The notes under the pieces: model-generated | The model's database searches: none | The model's input: the letters and a program-made list of their open reading frames with translations, nothing else | Told to the model about the DNA's origin: nothing | NCBI GenBank assembly: GCA_028875335.1 | Contig: JAPPEF010000053.1 | Location: 1-9,613 of the forward strand | Source: Gemmatimonadota bacterium | GTDB taxonomy: Bacteria; Latescibacterota; UBA2968; UBA8231 | DNA: 9,613 nt | Direction of reading: 5' to 3' | Translations under genes and position numbers: made by a program | Shown here: one piece after another, positions 5,605-9,613 of the stretch | Numbering within the stretch: position 1 is the first letter of the stretch | Layout: each line of letters begins with the position of its first letter

Positions 5605-6873
5605 ATGCACGTCGATCTGCAACAATTTCGCCGCCAAGGCTATCTGATCTTGCGCAACGTCGTGCCGCCCGAGCGGTTGGACGCGATGCGGCTCGCCATC
5701 GAGTGGATGGTGGACCGGGAAAAGGCGCGCTCGGTGGCCGCGCGCCAACCCGGCGACCCGCTCGGCGGTGCTTGGTACGAAAAAATCCATCCGCGACTGA
5801 ACATAAATTCAATTGACGCCGAGACCGCCGATGTCATCGACTTTTGCCTCGCCGAGACCACCTTTGGCATCAGCGCCCAGCTCATACAGGCTCCGGTGAC
5901 GGCCCTCACTGCCTTTGGAGCGCTGTGCAGCGGGCTGGTCGATTACGGGTACACGGACTGGCACCGCGACGCCAGCTCGGCTGAGCAGGCACCGCTTAGC
6001 GGCATGCAAGCAGACCTAATGGCCAACGCTCCCGGATACGTGCAGTGGAACATCGCGCTCTACGAAGACGACGTATTCTGGATCCTGCCAGAGAGCCACA
6101 AACAGCCGACCAATGAAGTGCAGCGGCGTCAGCTCATGCTCGACCCCAAAGTGCCGCTAGAAGGCGGCATCCCCGTCGAGCTACAGCCCGGCGACGGCAT
6201 CGTCTATCCCAACCTGATGATGCACTGGGGCAGCAAGTACACCAGCCGGATGCGCCGCACCATCCACCTCGGCTACCGCTCCTTCGGCGGCCAAATTTTC
6301 TCGTATCATCACCATCTCGACTGGTATCACATCGACGGTTTCCGGCAACACCTCTCGCCCGAAGCCGAGGCTCAGTTTGCCTACTGGACCGAGTGCTACG
6401 ATCAAGAGCGGGACCAGATTGAGACGACCTTCCGCGCGCTGATTGCCCGCGACGAGCAAAAATTCCGCACCTGCTTGGCCGAGCTGCACCCAGGCGAGTT
6501 CGGCCGCATGGTGAGCGTGGTCCTGCTGTGCCGGATCGCCAACAAGATCGTCTTCCTGCACCGGCCGGAGATCGCCCAGATGTCCGTGCAAGAGCGCCAG
6601 CCGCTGGTCGACGGATCGCCCCCCGCGTACTACGCCGAAGACATGGCGCAGCGCTTCACCACTGCCGAGGCCGAGACCCTGCAAAGCCGCTTGGCCGCGC
6701 TCAACGAGCGGTTGCAGCAAGACGAGGCCCGCGTCCACCAGCACTATAGCGACATGTACGCTGACCTCCGGCCCGCAGCCGATCCGCCGAACTTTGAATC
6801 TCGACCCCTGCGCACCTTTAACAGCGAGATGCCCGAGGGCTTTGACGTGGACGAATTTGTGAGTACCTGGTAA
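5605..6873 (+). CDS. Phytanoyl-CoA dioxygenase (PhyH) family Fe(II)/2-oxoglutarate oxygenase
   Basis: 422 aa, cytoplasmic. The first ~235 residues are a double-stranded beta-helix oxygenase of the PhyH family. The opening FRRQGYLILRNVVPPERLDAMR is the usual PhyH N-terminus. The iron triad is intact: His120 and Asp122 in WHRDAS, and His207 in MMHWGS. Arg218 in the RRTIHLGYR stretch is the likely 2-oxoglutarate carboxylate ligand. These enzymes hydroxylate or oxidatively cleave small organic substrates; this substrate is unknown. Residues ~240-422 form a largely helical, charged extension beyond the typical PhyH length, with no recognised domain. The ATG follows an AGGAAAG ribosome binding site (5594-5600) and lies 12 bases after the sulfatase stop; the Gfo/Idh/MocA gene follows 14 bases downstream, so the three very likely form one operon and one pathway. 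Confidence 0.88.
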   Translation: MHVDLQQFRRQGYLILRNVVPPERLDAMRLAIEWMVDREKARSVAARQPGDPLGGAWYEKIHPRLNINSIDAETADVIDFCLAETTFGISAQLIQAPVTALTAFGALCSGLVDYGYTDWHRDASSAEQAPLSGMQADLMANAPGYVQWNIALYEDDVFWILPESHKQPTNEVQRRQLMLDPKVPLEGGIPVELQPGDGIVYPNLMMHWGSKYTSRMRRTIHLGYRSFGGQIFSYHHHLDWYHIDGFRQHLSPEAEAQFAYWTECYDQERDQIETTFRALIARDEQKFRTCLAELHPGEFGRMVSVVLLCRIANKIVFLHRPEIAQMSVQERQPLVDGSPPAYYAEDMAQRFTTAEAETLQSRLAALNERLQQDEARVHQHYSDMYADLRPAADPPNFESRPLRTFNSEMPEGFDVDEFVSTW

Positions 6874-6887
6874 GGAGAAACAAAAAC

Positions 6888-7889
6888 ATGTTGAGATTTG
6901 CATTCCTAGGCGCTTGGCACAGTCACGCGTCCATGCACGTGCGGGAGGCTGCGGCAAGGCCGGGCGAGGTGGAACTGGTAGGGATGTACGATCCCGACCC
7001 CGCAGTGATTCAGCAGAATCTGGAGCGGTGGGCGGAATACGGGCTGGACATTCCGGTTTTTGCATCCATCGAGGACGTGTTAAACAGCCGAGCAGAGGCC
7101 GTGGTCGTAGAAGGACACGTATATCAAAACCTCGACTATGCCGAGCGGGCGCTCGCCGCTGGCAAGCACGTGTTGTTGGAAAAGCCAGCCGGCGTCGATC
7201 TAGCCCAACTGGAGCGGCTCCATAAGCTCTCCGAGACCGAGGGGCTGATGCTACAAATGGCCTATATGTGGCGCTACAATCCGGCGGTAGCTGAGATGCT
7301 GCGCTTGGTGGAGTCAGGCTGTCTAGGGCAAGTCTTCATGTATCGCGGGCACATTCCCAAACCGATCAACTGGCACAAGCAGCTATACGGTGAGTTTACC
7401 GCCTATCACGGCGGCGTTTACTTCGAGATGGCCGGACATTTGGTAGACTTAATGGTGGCGATGATGGGCGAGCCAGTGACCATCCGCGGCGTGTTGGGCA
7501 AGCACTACGGGAAGCGGGCCGAAGTCGATAACGCAGTGGTCGTCCACGAGTGTCGCGATGGAATCGGCATCGTCGATACGACCGCCATGCAGATCGGCAT
7601 GGACCGGCGGATAGAGGTCCACGGCACCCAAGGGACTCTGCTGCACGAGCCGCTTGGCTCCAACAAGCTGCGCGTCTTCTTGGCTCAGGAGATCAAAGGG
7701 TATCAGGCGGGAGAGTGGCAGGACGTGGAGTTTGATCCGGGTCCGTCCCCGCCGAGCTTGTTGCGGGAGCTAGCTGCGTGCATTCGCGGAGAAAAGACGC
7801 CGGATTTTGCCCTCGCGCACGACCGCGCCGTGCAGCGGACCTTGTTCAAAGGCTGCGGCATAACCGACGGGCATGCCCTGAGGGCTTAG
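6888..7889 (+). CDS. Gfo/Idh/MocA family NAD(P)-dependent oxidoreductase (first copy)
   Basis: 333 aa. The N-terminal Rossmann fold (1-~120) begins LRFAFLGAWHSHA, where the classic G-x-G-x-x-G is reduced to GAWHSH, a variant of the nucleotide-binding loop. LLEKPAG (96-102) holds the family Glu-Lys-Pro, with Lys99 as the conserved catalytic lysine. The C-terminal substrate domain has GGVYFEMAGHLVD (175-187) with His184; the position four residues before it, usually Asp, is Glu180. The family oxidises or reduces hydroxyl groups of sugars, inositols and related compounds. The start ATG has GGAG (6874-6877) ten bases upstream, directly after the PhyH stop. It is last in the plus-strand operon, and its TAG overlaps the stop of the convergent gene. 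Confidence 0.92.
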   Translation: MLRFAFLGAWHSHASMHVREAAARPGEVELVGMYDPDPAVIQQNLERWAEYGLDIPVFASIEDVLNSRAEAVVVEGHVYQNLDYAERALAAGKHVLLEKPAGVDLAQLERLHKLSETEGLMLQMAYMWRYNPAVAEMLRLVESGCLGQVFMYRGHIPKPINWHKQLYGEFTAYHGGVYFEMAGHLVDLMVAMMGEPVTIRGVLGKHYGKRAEVDNAVVVHECRDGIGIVDTTAMQIGMDRRIEVHGTQGTLLHEPLGSNKLRVFLAQEIKGYQAGEWQDVEFDPGPSPPSLLRELAACIRGEKTPDFALAHDRAVQRTLFKGCGITDGHALRA

Positions 7890-8968
7890 GCGTCCGGCTC
7901 GTACTTCGGCTGCCTCGGCCCGCGATCCCGCTCCAGCCGATATTTGCTCCCGTCAAGCGGCAATTCCACGCGAGCACCGCCGCGCTGGTGCGACTCGACA
8001 AACGCGAAGATCAGCTCAGTATTGGCCCGCGCCAGCTCGGCACCGCCGCGCGGTGGCTCGCCCGTATCGAGAGAGCGGACCAAATCCTCGACCAAGCAAA
8101 GCGTCGAAGCCCGGTCCTCGAAAGCGGGAAATTCCACCAAGCCCAATTTATTGCGGCCCCGGTGATCCTGTGATACCGGTGCCCGCAACTGCCACTTCCT
8201 ATCATTGCCCAGCGCCGTCACCACGCCTCTTTGGCAGACGGCCTCCACTTCCAATCCCCGACCCGAATTGAGCGCGTACGCAGTGACCCCGTTGGCGAAC
8301 TGGATCATGCCGTGCCCGGTCGGGTCCTCGCGCAGGATATCGCCGTCGATGATCTCGTCGCCATTGGGCAAATGCGCCTGCACCCAAGCGGCAGGGGCAT
8401 CGGAGTTGAGGCGCTGGAGTAGGTCAAAGCTGTGGCTAGCGCCGTTAAAGAGCGCACTCGTCTGGTGGATGATGAGGGTTTGCAACGCGCCGATTTCCCC
8501 AGAGTCGATGACGGCCTTCATCTGGTCGTAGCCGGGGTGGAAGCGGCGGTTGGTGCCCATGTTGAGCGCGACGTTGTGGCGCTGGCAGGCTTCGACCATG
8601 CGATCGGCTTCCTCCAGCGAGGCCGAGAACGCCTTTTCCGCGTAGATGGCGCGGGCACCCGCTTCGGTTGCCGCGATGACGATCTCAGCGCGGTGCTCGG
8701 GCTGGGTGGCGACGCTGACGATGTCGGGCTTTTCGCGGGCGAGCATCTCTCGATAGTCAGTGTACTGCTTGTCCGCAGGGATGCCGTAGCGTGCGCCAAC
8801 CCTTTCCATCACCTCGGGTCGCAGGTCCGAACAGGCGATGAGATCCGTGCGCTCGCAAGCCTCGTACCCAGCGGCGTGGGAGTACGGGCGCATATTGGCC
8901 GGAACCTCGTTATCGATGAAAGCCCCCATGCGGCTGCAACCGATGAGAACGGCTTTGTATTGGTCCAT
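7886..8968 (-). CDS. Gfo/Idh/MocA family oxidoreductase (second copy)
   Basis: 360 aa from the chosen start. The N-terminal Rossmann fold shows YKAVLIGCSRMG (4-15) as the nucleotide-binding loop and YAEKAF (109-114) in place of the common EKP, keeping Lys112. A family-typical segment GASHSFDLL carries His179; the position four residues earlier is Asn175 where Asp is common. Overall similarity to the first copy is low, so this is not a recent duplicate and probably has a different substrate. A six-codon longer version would start with TTG at 8986; the ATG at 8968 is chosen because an excellent AGGAGG site stands five bases before it. The upstream thiamine-diphosphate enzyme ends 11 bases before this start, with the ribosome binding site just after its stop, so the two genes form an operon. 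Confidence 0.9.
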   Translation of the reverse strand: MDQYKAVLIGCSRMGAFIDNEVPANMRPYSHAAGYEACERTDLIACSDLRPEVMERVGARYGIPADKQYTDYREMLAREKPDIVSVATQPEHRAEIVIAATEAGARAIYAEKAFSASLEEADRMVEACQRHNVALNMGTNRRFHPGYDQMKAVIDSGEIGALQTLIIHQTSALFNGASHSFDLLQRLNSDAPAAWVQAHLPNGDEIIDGDILREDPTGHGMIQFANGVTAYALNSGRGLEVEAVCQRGVVTALGNDRKWQLRAPVSQDHRGRNKLGLVEFPAFEDRASTLCLVEDLVRSLDTGEPPRGGAELARANTELIFAFVESHQRGGARVELPLDGSKYRLERDRGPRQPKYEPDA

Positions 8969-8979
8969 CTGCTCCTCCT

Positions 8980-9613
8980 TTACCAAAATTTGGCGACGTT
9001 TTCTTCCGCCTTGGTCATCACCTCCAACAGAGCGGCTCGGCCTTCGCCATTGGCCGCGATCGCGCGTTGGATGGCTGGTGCCAAGTCTGGGATCGCTTCA
9101 ACGCGCTCGGCGTGGGCACCAAGCGCCTCGGCCACCTGCGCGTAGTGGCCACCGAGTTGGTTGCTCTGATAGTGCTCGGTGGCGTAGGGCATGTAGTGGT
9201 CGTAGTGCGTCATCACGCCGTTGTTGAGCACCACCGTGAGAATGGGAATCTCTGCGCGCACTGCGGTCTCAATGTCGAGACCCGCCATGCCAAAAGCCGC
9301 GTCACCCATGATGTTGATGACCTGCTTGTCCGGCACGGCTAGCTTGGCCCCCAAGGCCAAACCCAAGCCGTAGCCGAGCTGGGTCGATTTGCCCCAGCCC
9401 ATGTACCCTCTGGGGACCTGGGGCCGCCAGAACGGCACGAGCTGATCTCGGGGATAGCCCGAGTCGTGAGTGATGATGGTGTTGGGCACCTCCACGGCGC
9501 GGGCGAGCTCGGCGAAGACCCGGTAGGGGTTTATCGGCACTTCGTCCGAGCGGAATCGCGGTGCCCACTCGGCGTTGAACTCAGCGCGGATGGCCGCGAT
9601 CTCGGCCGCAACT
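8980..9613 (-). CDS. Thiamine-diphosphate-dependent enzyme, acetolactate synthase-like, C-terminal part (cut by window edge)
   Basis: Partial: about 210 codons, open through the right edge, so the true start is outside. It corresponds to the C-terminal pyrophosphate-binding domain. After a linker ending in VPINPYRVFAEL come THDSGYP, GYMGWGKSTQLGYGLG and the thiamine-diphosphate/Mg motif, which starts GDAAFGM and ends LTVVLNN; GDA replaces the usual GDG. The family includes acetolactate synthase, benzoylformate decarboxylase, oxalyl-CoA decarboxylase and the inositol-pathway enzyme IolD; all cleave or form C-C bonds at 2-oxo or related groups. I cannot choose among them. It is co-transcribed with the second Gfo/Idh/MocA gene. 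A GTG at 9540 is not the start, since homologous-looking coding sequence continues upstream to the edge. Confidence 0.88.
   Translation of the reverse strand, partial: VAAEIAAIRAEFNAEWAPRFRSDEVPINPYRVFAELARAVEVPNTIITHDSGYPRDQLVPFWRPQVPRGYMGWGKSTQLGYGLGLALGAKLAVPDKQVINIMGDAAFGMAGLDIETAVRAEIPILTVVLNNGVMTHYDHYMPYATEHYQSNQLGGHYAQVAEALGAHAERVEAIPDLAPAIQRAIAANGEGRAALLEVMTKAEENVAKFW

Noticed and set aside
6181..7065. 294-codon open frame on the minus strand
   Set aside because: Antisense to PhyH and the start of the first Gfo/Idh/MocA gene, spanning their junction; no recognisable motif or ribosome binding site.
8969..8986. TTG start giving a six-residue longer second Gfo/Idh/MocA protein
   Set aside because: The extra codons would be the AGGAGG ribosome binding site itself, which serves the ATG at 8968.
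8432..9145. 237-codon open frame on the plus strand
   Set aside because: Antisense to the second Gfo/Idh/MocA gene and the ThDP enzyme, both strongly supported by motifs.

Overview
The window looks like chromosomal DNA of an uncultured, environmental, non-model bacterium. The mix of a formylglycine-type sulfatase, a phytanoyl-CoA dioxygenase (PhyH) family oxygenase, two Gfo/Idh/MocA dehydrogenases and a metal-dependent amidohydrolase is typical of polysaccharide- or small-molecule-degrading lineages such as Latescibacterota, Poribacteria or Planctomycetota. That assignment is inference from gene content; there is no rRNA or other marker here.

Left part (1-2241) is an accessory, defence-like block, visibly richer in A+T than the rest. 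On the minus strand a 106-aa ribbon-helix-helix/UPF0175 antitoxin-like protein is followed, through a one-base TAATG overlap, by a 417-aa SIR2-like (NADase-type) protein. The SIR2 gene has no good ribosome binding site of its own and probably depends on coupling. Upstream of the pair is a very AT-rich region with a candidate promoter, a palindrome in the promoter spacer and TGTCA/TGACA half-sites at exact 12-bp steps. A 118-aa protein of unknown function, with a pattern resembling the Cas2/GhoS/SinR-type ferredoxin fold, is transcribed divergently. I see this three-gene arrangement as the best candidate for an undescribed system: a SIR2 effector under a UPF0175 regulator. The SIR2 gene may be shortened at its 3' end, where a small repeat that could be a mobile-element end overlaps the stop.

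Right part (2279-9613) is GC-rich and metabolic. An amidohydrolase with a complete metal-ligand set points left. Divergent from it runs a plus-strand series: a DUF2231 membrane protein, a sulfatase, a PhyH-family Fe(II)/2-oxoglutarate oxygenase and a Gfo/Idh/MocA oxidoreductase, the last three spaced 12-14 bases apart. These meet a minus-strand pair tail to tail with a 4-base overlap of coding ends: a second Gfo/Idh/MocA oxidoreductase, preceded by a thiamine-diphosphate enzyme of the acetolactate synthase type cut by the window edge. A reasonable reading is stepwise breakdown of an organosulfate: desulfation, hydroxylation or oxidative cleavage, dehydrogenation, then C-C bond cleavage or hydrolysis. 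The substrate cannot be told from sequence. No tRNA, rRNA, CRISPR array or transposase gene was seen.
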